The notes under the pieces: model-generated
What the model was told of the DNA's origin: nothing
The model's input: the letters and a program-made list of their open reading frames with translations, nothing else
Database searches by the model: none
Shown: piece after piece, positions 18,536-27,570 of the stretch
How the letters are laid out: the number at the start of each line of letters is the position of its first letter
Position numbering within the stretch: the stretch's first letter is position 1
Source: Hafnia psychrotolerans
GTDB lineage: Bacteria > Pseudomonadota > Gammaproteobacteria > Enterobacterales > Enterobacteriaceae
Reading direction: 5' to 3'
DNA length: 38,637 nt
Assembly: GCF_014639435.1 (NCBI RefSeq)
Contig: NZ_BMFZ01000007.1
Location: forward strand, 1-38,637
Position numbers and translations under genes: made by a program

Positions 18536-18973
18536 ATGATTGCATTAATTCAGCGGGTTTTAAGTGCCAGCGTCACGATTGAGGGTGAAATTTGCGGGGA
18601 AATAGGTCCCGGGTTACTGGTTTTACTGGGTGTTGAACAGGGGGATGACGAGCAGAAAGCCAAAAAATTGTGCGATAAGATGATCGGATACCGTATCTTC
18701 GGTGATGAAAACGACAAGATGAACCTTAATGTTAAACAAGTAAGCGGTAGTCTATTAGTCGTCTCTCAGTTTACGCTGGTGGCTGATACGAAAAAAGGTA
18801 ACCGCCCTGGTTTTTCGCAGGGCGCCACCCCGCAGGAAGCTGAACGACTCTATGATTATTTTTGTGGAGAGTGCCGAGAAAAGGGAATAATGACCCAAAC
18901 TGGGCGCTTTGCTGCTGATATGAAAGTGGCGCTGGTCAATAACGGACCGGTGACCTTCTGGCTACAAGTCTGA
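18536..18973 (+). CDS. dtd: D-aminoacyl-tRNA deacylase
   Basis: Dtd hydrolyses D-aminoacyl-tRNAs (such as D-Tyr-tRNA) and Gly-tRNA(Ala), a chiral proofreading step in the cytoplasm. The 145 residues match the family length. Both signature motifs are present: [19 protein letters not shown] and the Gly-cisPro motif NNGPVTFWL near the C-terminus. It is the third gene of the yihX-yihY-dtd-fabY run. Confidence 0.97.
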   Translation: MIALIQRVLSASVTIEGEICGEIGPGLLVLLGVEQGDDEQKAKKLCDKMIGYRIFGDENDKMNLNVKQVSGSLLVVSQFTLVADTKKGNRPGFSQGATPQEAERLYDYFCGECREKGIMTQTGRFAADMKVALVNNGPVTFWLQV

Positions 18974-19006
18974 ATGTAAAGGCATTACGCTGGAGATAAC
19001 GTATTT

Positions 19007-19939
19007 ATGTACCATTTGAGAGTTCCTATTACAGAGAAAGAGCTGGCTGCTTATTACTCATTTCGTTGGGAGATGCTGCGTAAACCTTTGCGTCAACCGG
19101 AAGGTTCGGAGCGCGATGCCTATGACGCGATGGCACATCACCAGATGGTGGTCGATGAGAGCGGGAAAACCGTGGCAGTAGGCCGTTTATATATCAATGC
19201 CGACAATGAGGCCTCTATCCGCTTTCTGGCCGTCGACCCGAATGTTCAAGCAAAGGGGTTAGGTACGTTGGTAGCGATGACCCTGGAGTCCGTGGCGCGT
19301 CAGGAAGGGGTTAAGCGTGTAGTGTGCAGTGCGCGTGAAGATGCCATGGCTTTCTTTGCCAAACTGGGTTTTTTGAATCAGGGCGAAATTACAACGCCGC
19401 AATCCACACCGGTGCGCCATTTTCTGATGATCAAACCGGTTGCAACACTGGATGACATTTTGCATCGCCCCGATTGGTGCGGGCAGTTACAACAAGCTTG
19501 GTACGATCATATACCGCTGAGCGAGAAAATGGGTGTGCGTATCAGCCAATATACCGGGCGACGTTTCGTGACGACCATGCCGGAAAATGGCAATCAGAAT
19601 CCTCACCATACCCTGTTTGCCGGGAGCTTGTTTTCTCTGGCAACCCTTACCGGATGGGGATTGATCTGGCTGCTGTTGCGTGAACGCCATTTGGGGGGAA
19701 CGATTATCCTCGCCGACGCACATATCCGTTACAGCGCCCCTGTCACAGGTCGCCCGCGCGCGATTGCTGATCTCAGTTCCCTCAGCGGCGATCTGGACCG
19801 ATTAGCTAAAGGCCGCCGGGCACGGGTTCAGTTGGAAGTGAATCTGCTGGGTGATGAAACCACGGGCGCTATTTTTGAAGGCACTTACCTGGTCCTTCCT
19901 GTGACGCCCGAGGCGCCGCTTGAGCCACAAATTAACTGA
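19007..19939 (+). CDS. fabY: Bifunctional GNAT/thioesterase-fold protein FabY (YiiD)
   Basis: The 310 residues combine an N-terminal GNAT acetyltransferase-like domain (about 1-145, acetyl-CoA loop [14 protein letters not shown]) with a C-terminal YiiD_C hot-dog thioesterase-like domain (about 160-300, [19 protein letters not shown]). E. coli YiiD has been linked to fatty acid synthesis initiation under the names FabY and malonyl-ACP decarboxylase. I am sure of the family and less sure of the exact reaction. It ends the run that starts at yihX and is followed by a terminator shared with yicH. Confidence 0.9.
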   Translation: MYHLRVPITEKELAAYYSFRWEMLRKPLRQPEGSERDAYDAMAHHQMVVDESGKTVAVGRLYINADNEASIRFLAVDPNVQAKGLGTLVAMTLESVARQEGVKRVVCSAREDAMAFFAKLGFLNQGEITTPQSTPVRHFLMIKPVATLDDILHRPDWCGQLQQAWYDHIPLSEKMGVRISQYTGRRFVTTMPENGNQNPHHTLFAGSLFSLATLTGWGLIWLLLRERHLGGTIILADAHIRYSAPVTGRPRAIADLSSLSGDLDRLAKGRRARVQLEVNLLGDETTGAIFEGTYLVLPVTPEAPLEPQIN

Positions 19940-20002
19940 TATATTTAGGCCGTCGAGACAGAAACTTCCCGAAGGTTTCTGAACAAGGTACTGAAAAAAG
20001 AC

Positions 20003-20030
20003 AAAAGGCACTGCTTAGCAGTGCCTTTTG
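20003..20030. terminator. Bidirectional terminator between fabY and yicH
   Basis: The perfect stem AAAAGGCACTGC / GCAGTGCCTTTT with a TTA loop has A- and T-rich flanks. It lies between convergent stops. A second small hairpin (AGAAACTT / AAGGTTTCT) lies just upstream at about 19960-19980. Confidence 0.85.
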
Positions 20031-20054
20031 TTCTTCCTGATCAAGCTCGTGAAT

Positions 20055-21746
20055 CTATGGTGTGACAGTTCCGGGCACAATGCCTTTATTCATTTGCTGA
20101 TCCAGCTGTTTTCCATCAGCGGCTAACACGTGCAGTTTTCCGTTCAATGTGGGCTGAAAATCAACGTTTGCAGGCATCTGACCTTGCAAATTGAGCTGCA
20201 TATTGGCGTTGCCTTGTAGGTCGAGATGTGGCCAGCCCCAGTTTTCCAGTATGTTTACTGGAACAGCACGGCCATTCATGCTTATTGAGAAGTTACGCTG
20301 CGGTTGTTGGTCAACATTGGCGGTGGCTTCGAGCAGGCCATCTTTGGTAAACGCGCTCAACTCCGTGAATTTCACCTGATTGTCCGTTGCCTCAAGGGCC
20401 AGAGAAGGGCGGCGTACATCGATTTTATTGAAGGTGGCACCACTGGCATTAAGATTTAGGTTACCCGACCAGATACCCCACTGATGATTCCGCGCGAGCA
20501 GTAAATCCGTACCGAAACCATCCAGAGCGGTGAGCTGGAAAGGGAACTGCGGCGAAATATCAATGATCAAGTTACGGTTGGTCATTAATTTCCTGACGTA
20601 AACCTCTGACAGCCAGTCCGGTAAAGTTTGCACCCAGAGCTGGCGCCAGTTTTGTGGTAGCGTATATTCGAGCGCCGCGATGGTAAGCTCGTTTAATTGC
20701 AAACGATGGCTGTCACGTATCCAGTTGCCCGTTGTGCGCAGCAAGCCACCTTCCCAACGGGCACTGATCTGTTTGATGGCGATCCCCTGTTGGGAAAGGT
20801 CCAGATTGATAATCGGATCGATGACATGCAGGTTACCGTTAATCATCTCTGCGGCATTCAGTGAGATTTCACCATCCTGGCTCTGCCAGTCACCTTTCTC
20901 GAAGCTGACGTCCTTAACTGACAGGTCAACATCACTGAATGCCCAGCCCTTACCTTGCAAGCGTGCATCGATTAAATCAAAACGCTTAACAATGACTTTC
21001 GGCTGTTGGTTGAAGTCTTGTAAGAAGGCGGAAAGCGGCTGTGACGTTTGTAGCCGCACATTGCTAAGCCGCATGTTGTCTATTGTCCAACTGCCGTCAG
21101 GTGCACGGCTGGCTTTACCCGTCAGTTGTCCCCTGGCCAGATCACCGCCAAAGTTACTCAGTGTAAGTTGGTTATTATTGATCTGCCCTTGCACCAGCAC
21201 GTTCTCTGCGGGAATGCCATTGAGGTTCAACGATGCCGCACTCAGTTGGAATTCCGTATTCTCGCCCAGTAAATGTCCTGGCTTGGGCTGCCATGGATAA
21301 ATACCGGCATTAACCTGTTGGCTATCGATCGTCCAGTCATCGGCATCACCAGTGAGTGCCATTTTACTTAGCTGGAGTGTGTTTGCCTGAATAGGGATAT
21401 TTAATGCGGAAGGATTGAGACTGAGCCGCCCGTTAACCAGTGTGATGCGGTCGAAGAAACGGGGTTGGGTTATCTGACGCCAGCTTAAATCCAGATTTAC
21501 CTGGGCGGCGTTTAGCATATCGGGTTGGTTTTTCTGCCCCAGTTTCACATGGTTTAACGTTATCCGGCCAGGGGCAGACCAGATATGATCAATCTTTTCG
21601 ACTGACAGGTGGTAGTTGCTGTTATTGCTCATCCACTGGCTTAGCTGACCTGCGGCCCAGCGAGTCTGTAACACCACATAAAGCAGTACAAATGCCAGCA
21701 CCAACAGTAGAAGGAGTGTCAGTAAAATTTTGCCGATAAATTTCAT
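20055..21746 (-). CDS. yicH: AsmA family protein YicH
   Basis: YicH belongs to the AsmA-like proteins, large periplasmic proteins anchored by an N-terminal helix. Several of these are implicated in phospholipid movement to the outer membrane, but the role of YicH itself is not settled. The product of 563 residues starts MKFIGKILLTLLLLLVLAFV, a signal-anchor helix, followed by a long beta-rich region. E. coli YicH has 569 residues and its segments (WEGGLLRTTGNWIRD, LTALDGFGTDL, NGRAVPVNILENWGWP) match well. I chose the ATG at 21746; the open frame to 21818 adds 24 residues absent from the family. Confidence 0.93.
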   Translation of the reverse strand: MKFIGKILLTLLLLLVLAFVLLYVVLQTRWAAGQLSQWMSNNSNYHLSVEKIDHIWSAPGRITLNHVKLGQKNQPDMLNAAQVNLDLSWRQITQPRFFDRITLVNGRLSLNPSALNIPIQANTLQLSKMALTGDADDWTIDSQQVNAGIYPWQPKPGHLLGENTEFQLSAASLNLNGIPAENVLVQGQINNNQLTLSNFGGDLARGQLTGKASRAPDGSWTIDNMRLSNVRLQTSQPLSAFLQDFNQQPKVIVKRFDLIDARLQGKGWAFSDVDLSVKDVSFEKGDWQSQDGEISLNAAEMINGNLHVIDPIINLDLSQQGIAIKQISARWEGGLLRTTGNWIRDSHRLQLNELTIAALEYTLPQNWRQLWVQTLPDWLSEVYVRKLMTNRNLIIDISPQFPFQLTALDGFGTDLLLARNHQWGIWSGNLNLNASGATFNKIDVRRPSLALEATDNQVKFTELSAFTKDGLLEATANVDQQPQRNFSISMNGRAVPVNILENWGWPHLDLQGNANMQLNLQGQMPANVDFQPTLNGKLHVLAADGKQLDQQMNKGIVPGTVTP

Positions 21747-21842
21747 CGTCTGAATCCATATCCGTCGGGAAAGGGGAAAGAATACCTTGTTTATGCCGTA
21801 AACAGTGGCCTTTCTCAATAGGTTAGCATGACAGAGACAATA

Positions 21843-21878
21843 AAATGCGGCGAGGACTCCGGACCTCTCGCCGCATTT
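21843..21878 (-). terminator. xanP terminator
   Basis: A 12-bp stem (AAATGCGGCGAG / CTCGCCGCATTT) lies 20 bases after the xanP stop on the minus strand and is followed by TTATTGT. It separates xanP from yicH. Confidence 0.72.
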
Positions 21879-21898
21879 GCAGGGGTTACAGCGGAAGT

Positions 21899-23290
21899 TT
21901 ATTTCTCGTGAGGAAAAATCAGGTTCAACACAATGGCTGTGATCCCCCCGGCTGCGATACCGGATGAAAGCAGGGTTTTGAGCCAGTCAGGTGCAAATTG
22001 CAGGATCAGGGGTTGCTGTGAAACGCCCATCCCGACGGCCAGTGATAACGCCATGATCATAATGGCACGACGATTGAGGCGTTCACGCGACACAATACGT
22101 ACGCCTGATGCGGCAATAGTGCCGAACATCACAATAGTCGCGCCGCCCAATACTGGCTCTGGGATGTGCTGAACCAGTCCTGCCACAGCAGGGAACAGAC
22201 CAAGGACGATCAGCATCAGTGCAACCACGAAACCCACATAACGGCTGGCAACGCCTGTCAGTTGAATCACGCCATTGTTCTGACCGAAGCATGAGTTCGG
22301 GAAGGTGTTAAATACCGCAGAAAGCATTGAGTTCAGGCCATTTGCCAGCACTCCGCCTTTAATGCGTTTCATATAGAGCGGACCACTCACAGGCTGCTCG
22401 GAGACATCGGACGTCGCGGTGATATCACCAATCGTCTCAAGCGAGGTCACCATGAAAATCAACATCAGTGGAATAAGCAGATTCCAGTCAAAGCCTAGTC
22501 CGTAATACAGCGGGGTTGGCAGCGTTATCCAATGCTCTTGTGTGACTGGTGCAGTGGTGGGCAGCATTCCCATCATCCAGGCTGCCAAATAACCGACTGC
22601 CATCGCGATCACCAGCGAAGCGACACGTAGGTAAGGGTTTTTCTGTCGGTTGAGAAGAATGATCACCGCAAGAACGACTGCGGCGAGCATCAGATTCTTG
22701 GGCGCACCAAAGCTATGATCACTCATGGCGGCATAACCGCCACCGATAGACGTGAGGCCGACCTGAATCAACGAAAGGCCGATGATCATCACCACGATAC
22801 CTGAAACTAGCGGGGTAATAATGCGGCGCGCCAGATGCAGGAAACGCGACAGAATTATCTCAGTACAGGAAGCGACCATCAATGTGCCGAACAGGGCTGC
22901 CATCATGGTTGGAACATCCGCCCCACCATTTTTTAGTGCCATGCCACCCATGATCAGCGGAGCAACGAAGTTAAAACTGGTGCCTTGGATCGACAGCAGA
23001 CCTGAACCCACCGGACCCCATGTTTTAATCTGCAATATAGAAGCCAGCCCTGAAGCGAACAGCGACATGCTGATAATGTGCTGAGTATCCTGGGCTGGAA
23101 GCCCAAGAGCCTGGCAAATTAAGAGAGCCGGTGTGATCACCGCGACAAACATCGCCAATAAGTGCTGGGAGGCCGCAAACAGGGTCTGTGGCAGAGGAGG
23201 CCGATCCTCAAGGCGATAAATCAATTCGCTGTTGGGTGTGCGGGAAAGGTCAGGTCGCAGAGTCTCGGGCTCGGCGGATTGCGTACTCAT
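21899..23290 (-). CDS. xanP: Xanthine permease XanP
   Basis: XanP is a proton-coupled high-affinity xanthine transporter of the nucleobase-ascorbate (NCS2) family in the inner membrane. It has about 12-14 spans. The family signature [18 protein letters not shown] is present, with [12 protein letters not shown] in span 3. Sequence agreement with E. coli XanP is very high. I chose the ATG at 23290 (463 aa, [15 protein letters not shown]). The ATG at 23305 would add five residues; neither has a strong Shine-Dalgarno. A PurR box lies upstream. In E. coli xanP also lies next to yicH and gltS. Confidence 0.95.
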   Translation of the reverse strand: MSTQSAEPETLRPDLSRTPNSELIYRLEDRPPLPQTLFAASQHLLAMFVAVITPALLICQALGLPAQDTQHIISMSLFASGLASILQIKTWGPVGSGLLSIQGTSFNFVAPLIMGGMALKNGGADVPTMMAALFGTLMVASCTEIILSRFLHLARRIITPLVSGIVVMIIGLSLIQVGLTSIGGGYAAMSDHSFGAPKNLMLAAVVLAVIILLNRQKNPYLRVASLVIAMAVGYLAAWMMGMLPTTAPVTQEHWITLPTPLYYGLGFDWNLLIPLMLIFMVTSLETIGDITATSDVSEQPVSGPLYMKRIKGGVLANGLNSMLSAVFNTFPNSCFGQNNGVIQLTGVASRYVGFVVALMLIVLGLFPAVAGLVQHIPEPVLGGATIVMFGTIAASGVRIVSRERLNRRAIMIMALSLAVGMGVSQQPLILQFAPDWLKTLLSSGIAAGGITAIVLNLIFPHEK

Positions 23291-23345
23291 GATATGTGCA
23301 TCCATTAAGCGGCAAAGCGGGCATTTTTAATGAAAATAAGAATAA

Positions 23346-23361
23346 AAGCAATCGTTTGCTT
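23346..23361 (-). promoter_or_regulatory. PurR operator upstream of xanP
   Basis: AAGCAATCGTTTGCTT agrees at every defined position with the PurR consensus (ANGCAANCGNTTNCNT). It lies 56 bases upstream of the xanP start in the divergent xanP-gltS spacer. Repression by PurR with hypoxanthine or guanine suits a purine base transporter. An upstream TTGTCA (minus strand, 23392-23397) may be the -35 of the controlled promoter. Confidence 0.85.
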
Positions 23362-23529
23362 TGTCGGTGTGTTCTACCGTTAATTGTAATTTGACAAGCA
23401 TAACTGGGCTGTTTTTCTTGCGTTGGGTTAGCTATCTGACTTCTAATTCCCTATCTGAAAAATATCAGAGAACTGTAATTATTATAACTTAATAATATTA
23501 TTGGATTTTTTTTAAAATGGAGCACTTTA

Positions 23530-24741
23530 ATGATTCATCTCGATACCTACGGCACGCTGGTTGCGGCTACTTTGGTACTCCTACTGGGGCGTAAATGCGT
23601 TCAGACTATTTCAATACTTAAGAAATACACAATTCCTGAACCTGTTGCCGGCGGTTTACTGGTTGCTGTGTTACTGCTGCTGGGAAATCAGTTTTTCAGT
23701 TGGGAAGTCACTTTTGATATGTCACTTAAAGAGCCGCTGATGCTGGCTTTCTTCGCCACTATTGGGTTGAACGCTAATCTTGCCAGTCTGCGTTCCGGAG
23801 GCAAATCTCTATTCTTACTGGTGTTGGTTGTCCTCGGGTTACTGCTACTGCAAAATGCGATTGGCATCGGCATGGCAAAACTGCTCGGACTCGACCCGCT
23901 GATGGGGCTGCTGGCGGGTTCAATAACGTTATCGGGTGGACATGGGACCGGAGCTGCCTGGAGTAAGTTATTCAGCGAAAAGTATGGCTTTGAAAATGCT
24001 ACGGAAGTTGCTATGGCCTGTGCAACCTTTGGTCTGGTGCTGGGCGGTATTATTGGTGGACCGGTTGCCCGTTATCTGGTCAGTCACTCCTCAACCCCCA
24101 ATGGTTCACCGGACGATGCGGTAGACCCAAGCGCGTTTGAAAAACCTGCGATTGGCCGGATGATCACACCCCTGGTGATGGTGGAAACCATTGCACTGAT
24201 TGCTATCTGCTTGATGGCAGGCAGTTACGTTTCGACCCTGCTGCAGGGCTCTACTTTCGAAATCCCGACCTTCGTTTGCGTGCTTTTTGTCGGGGTTATT
24301 CTCAGTAATATGCTGGCATGGCTAGGCTTTTACCGGGTATTCGATCGTGCAGTATCTGTGTTGGGTAACGTCAGTTTGTCACTGTTTTTGGCGATGGCAC
24401 TGATGAGTCTAAAGCTTTGGGAAATGGCCTCACTGGCATTGCCGATGATGGCGATACTGGGCGTACAGGCGCTGGCAATGGCGCTGTATGCTATCTTTGT
24501 GACTTACCGGGTTATGGGGAAAAATTATGATGCTGCGGTCCTGGCTGCGGGGCATTGTGGCTTCGGGTTGGGAGCAACACCTACGGCAATCGCTAATATG
24601 CAGGCCATAACCAACCGCTTTGGGCCATCTCATCTGGCCTTTTTAGTGGTGCCAATGGTTGGCGCATTCTTTATTGATATCGCCAACGCGATAGTCATCA
24701 AATTATTCTTGCTGCTGCCGGTATTTCCTACCATCGCATGA
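23530..24741 (+). CDS. gltS: Sodium/glutamate symporter GltS
   Basis: GltS imports glutamate with sodium across the inner membrane. The 403 residues (E. coli 401) form two inverted repeats of membrane spans. Each repeat has a glycine-rich re-entrant segment: GSITLSGGHGTGAAW in the N-half and AAGHCGFGLGATPTAIANM in the C-half. A Shine-Dalgarno (TGGAGC) precedes the start. It is divergent from xanP and convergent with recG, with a 50-base gap that contains a weak hairpin (GTGCC / GGCAC) without a T tract. Confidence 0.96.
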   Translation: MIHLDTYGTLVAATLVLLLGRKCVQTISILKKYTIPEPVAGGLLVAVLLLLGNQFFSWEVTFDMSLKEPLMLAFFATIGLNANLASLRSGGKSLFLLVLVVLGLLLLQNAIGIGMAKLLGLDPLMGLLAGSITLSGGHGTGAAWSKLFSEKYGFENATEVAMACATFGLVLGGIIGGPVARYLVSHSSTPNGSPDDAVDPSAFEKPAIGRMITPLVMVETIALIAICLMAGSYVSTLLQGSTFEIPTFVCVLFVGVILSNMLAWLGFYRVFDRAVSVLGNVSLSLFLAMALMSLKLWEMASLALPMMAILGVQALAMALYAIFVTYRVMGKNYDAAVLAAGHCGFGLGATPTAIANMQAITNRFGPSHLAFLVVPMVGAFFIDIANAIVIKLFLLLPVFPTIA

Positions 24742-24791
24742 TGAGATCGAGTGCCAGGGAAGGCACATAACGTCGGTGCAGGCGGATAAAA

Positions 24792-26873
24792 TCAGGCATT
24801 GGTATACCGTACACGTTCCGGTAACCAGCGTTCGATCAATGCATGGGAATGCTGGGGGAAGTGCTGTTGCAGGTAGCGAGCAATGCGTTGTACTTCTGGG
24901 ACCATCGCCTGGTCACGCAATAAATCGGCAACTTTAAATTCGGTGCTGCCAGTCTGGCGCGTTCCCAGCAACTCCCCTGGACCACGGATCTCTAAATCCT
25001 GCTGCGCAATCACAAATCCGTCATTACTGTCTCGCAGGACCTGCAACCGTTTTTGTGCTGTTTTGCTAAGTGGCGTTTTATATAACAGGACGCAGTGAGA
25101 AGCGATGGCACCGCGCCCGACACGGCCACGCAGCTGGTGCAACTGAGCAAGCCCGAGACGTTCTGGATTTTCGATGATCATCAGGCTAGCGTTCGGCACA
25201 TCTACTCCCACTTCGATTACCGTGGTGGCGACCAGTAACTGGACTTCACCCTGTTTGAAAGCTTGCATCACTGCCTGTTTTTCCTGAGACTTCATCCGTC
25301 CATGAACCAAACCGATTTTGAGTTCAGGCAGGGCGGCTTTCAGCCCTTCCCAGGTAGCTTCAGCAGCCTGGGCTTCCAGCATTTCTGACTCTTCGATAAG
25401 CGTACAGACCCAGTAAGTCTGACGATTCTCCTGCTCACAGGCACTCTTCACTCTGGCAATAATATCGCTGCGTCGGGTGTCAGGGATCGCGACGGTGGTC
25501 ACCGGCGTTCTGCCCGGTGGCAGTTCATCAATCACAGAGGTATCAAGATCGGCGTAGGCCGTCATGGCCAGAGTCCGTGGGATAGGGGTTGCCGTCATAA
25601 TTAACTGATGTGGATGGAAACCTTGCTGTTTTCCCTTTTCCCACAACGCCAGACGCTGGTGGACGCCAAACCGGTGCTGTTCATCAATAATGACCAGAGC
25701 CAGTGAGGAAAACAGAACGTGTTCCTGAAAAATTGCATGAGTCCCCACCACCATGGAAACCTGACCACTGGCAATGGCTTCTTGTTGCGCCAGCCGTGCT
25801 TTTCCCTTTTGCTTCCCGGCCAGCCAGCCAACCTGTATACCCAGTGGTTCGAACCATTGGCGGAAGTTATTGGCATGTTGCTCTGCCAGAAGTTCGGTAG
25901 GTGCCATCATACCGACCTGCTTACCTTGTGTAATAGCGCACAGGGCGGCTAATGCGGCGACTAGCGTCTTGCCTGAACCAACATCACCCTGAACCAGACG
26001 CATCATAGGATAGCCTTTAGCTAAATCCTGTTCGATTTCGGCCACGACTCGATCTTGCGCCCGGGTCGGACTAAACGGCAACGAGGCTAAAAACGCTTTT
26101 TTAAGGCGGTCATCATGCTGTAGCGGGAGCGCTTTGTAGCTTTGGGTTCCGGCACGGACTGCAAGCATGCTCAGATTGTGCGCCAGTAACTCTTCCATGA
26201 TCAGTCTGCGTTGTGCCGGATGCTGGCCCTTTTCAAGATCAGCTAACTGAATATCAGGTGGTGGGCGGTGCAAAAGATGCAGGGCTTTGGGGAGTGAAAT
26301 GAACGTCCGGCTCAGTTCTTCTGGAAGAAGTTCTGCGATGGGCACGGTATCAAGCAGCTCGAGCGCCTGATCGGTGAGTTTGCGAAGCGTCGCCTGGCGT
26401 ATCCCTTCGGTAGTGGGATAGACAGGTGTTAAAGATTCCTGCAGAACAACGTCACTATTCTCGCCCTGAACACGGTATTCCGGATGAATGATCTCTGCTC
26501 CCAGCGTTCCGCGTTTGATCTCGCCATAGGCGGTAACGCGACGCCCTGTCGCCAGGCTGTTTTTCATCGATGCATTGAAGTTAAAGAAACGTAACGTAAC
26601 GATACCGGTGCCGTCACTGATCTGACAGGTCATCATGCGGCGACGTCCAAAACTGATATCACTACGCAGCACTTCACCTTCCACTGTGGCAAAAATGCCA
26701 GGCAGCAAATCATTAATGCTATAGAGACGCGTGCGATCTTCATAACGCAGAGGAAGGTGGAGCAAGAGATCCTGAATAGTTTCGAGACCGAGTTTGGCGA
26801 GCTTCTCTGCCTGACTGGCCCCTACGCCGGAAAGTGACGTGAGCGGGATGGCGTCGAGCAAGCGGCCCTTCAT
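24792..26873 (-). CDS. recG: ATP-dependent DNA helicase RecG
   Basis: RecG is a double-strand DNA translocase that reverses stalled forks and processes Holliday junctions and R-loops. The 693 residues begin with the wedge/OB domain (about 1-230). The helicase core has Walker A GDVGSGKTLVAA, the DEAH-type box DEQHRFG, motif III TATPIPRT and motif VI QLRGRVGRG. It is the last gene of gmk-rpoZ-spoT-trmH-recG. Its ATG overlaps the trmH stop as ATGA, so translation is probably coupled. Confidence 0.97.
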   Translation of the reverse strand: MKGRLLDAIPLTSLSGVGASQAEKLAKLGLETIQDLLLHLPLRYEDRTRLYSINDLLPGIFATVEGEVLRSDISFGRRRMMTCQISDGTGIVTLRFFNFNASMKNSLATGRRVTAYGEIKRGTLGAEIIHPEYRVQGENSDVVLQESLTPVYPTTEGIRQATLRKLTDQALELLDTVPIAELLPEELSRTFISLPKALHLLHRPPPDIQLADLEKGQHPAQRRLIMEELLAHNLSMLAVRAGTQSYKALPLQHDDRLKKAFLASLPFSPTRAQDRVVAEIEQDLAKGYPMMRLVQGDVGSGKTLVAALAALCAITQGKQVGMMAPTELLAEQHANNFRQWFEPLGIQVGWLAGKQKGKARLAQQEAIASGQVSMVVGTHAIFQEHVLFSSLALVIIDEQHRFGVHQRLALWEKGKQQGFHPHQLIMTATPIPRTLAMTAYADLDTSVIDELPPGRTPVTTVAIPDTRRSDIIARVKSACEQENRQTYWVCTLIEESEMLEAQAAEATWEGLKAALPELKIGLVHGRMKSQEKQAVMQAFKQGEVQLLVATTVIEVGVDVPNASLMIIENPERLGLAQLHQLRGRVGRGAIASHCVLLYKTPLSKTAQKRLQVLRDSNDGFVIAQQDLEIRGPGELLGTRQTGSTEFKVADLLRDQAMVPEVQRIARYLQQHFPQHSHALIERWLPERVRYTNA

Positions 26874-27565
26874 CTTTTAACCGTCATTTGCATCGCTGCC
26901 CACCATGTGTCGTCAGCAATAATTTTCCCGGTTTCATCGATCAAGGGGCGAGGTAATTTTTTTCGCTTTGCCACGTTTGATAATACTGGGTAGCTGCCAT
27001 CAAACAGCAGGCGTTGCTGCTCTTTCTGGCTTAAAGGGCTTGTCTGACGTCGATACATTCCGGCATTTTCACGTTGACGCTGTGCTTCATACAAAATCAG
27101 TGCTGATGCTACGGAAACGTTGAGGGACTGAACCATACCAGCCATAGGAATAACAATATCCTGGTCAGCGAGTGCCAGTGCTTCAGGTGTAATACCGGTT
27201 TTTTCCTGACCGAGCAAAATGCAGGTGGGGCGAGTGTAATCGATGGTGCGAAAGTCGACGGCTTTGTCAGACAGGTGCGTTGCCAGTACCTGCATGCCTC
27301 TCGTCTTCATTTTGGAGACTGCATCCTGAATCGTGTGATGTATCTTGACTTGAACCCAGCTGTTACTGCCTGCCGCCGAAGAGACAACAGTACGCATCCG
27401 GCTTGAAGGCCAAACCGCATGAACCTCATGCACACCAACGGCGTCAGCTGTGCGAATGACAGCAGCAATGTTATGCGGTTTATGCACCTCTTCCATGCAA
27501 ACCGTCAGGTCAGGCTGCCGGGCAGCAAGCATTTCACAGATGCGCGCATAACGTTCAGGTGTCAT
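26870..27565 (-). CDS. trmH: tRNA (guanosine(18)-2'-O)-methyltransferase TrmH (SpoU)
   Basis: TrmH methylates the ribose of G18 in the D-loop of tRNAs, using SAM. The SPOUT motifs are NIAAVIRTADAVGV (motif 1, with the catalytic Arg), ILLGQEKTGIT (motif 2) and IPMAGMVQSLNVSVASALILYE (motif 3, cut short here). The length of 231 residues is typical. It is five bases downstream of spoT and overlaps recG by four. Confidence 0.96.
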   Translation of the reverse strand: MTPERYARICEMLAARQPDLTVCMEEVHKPHNIAAVIRTADAVGVHEVHAVWPSSRMRTVVSSAAGSNSWVQVKIHHTIQDAVSKMKTRGMQVLATHLSDKAVDFRTIDYTRPTCILLGQEKTGITPEALALADQDIVIPMAGMVQSLNVSVASALILYEAQRQRENAGMYRRQTSPLSQKEQQRLLFDGSYPVLSNVAKRKKLPRPLIDETGKIIADDTWWAAMQMTVKR

Positions 27566-27570
27566 AACAT

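Noticed and set aside
24742-24791. Small hairpin (GTGCC / GGCAC) between gltS and recG
   Set aside because: The stem is short and no T run follows on either strand, so terminator function is not supported.
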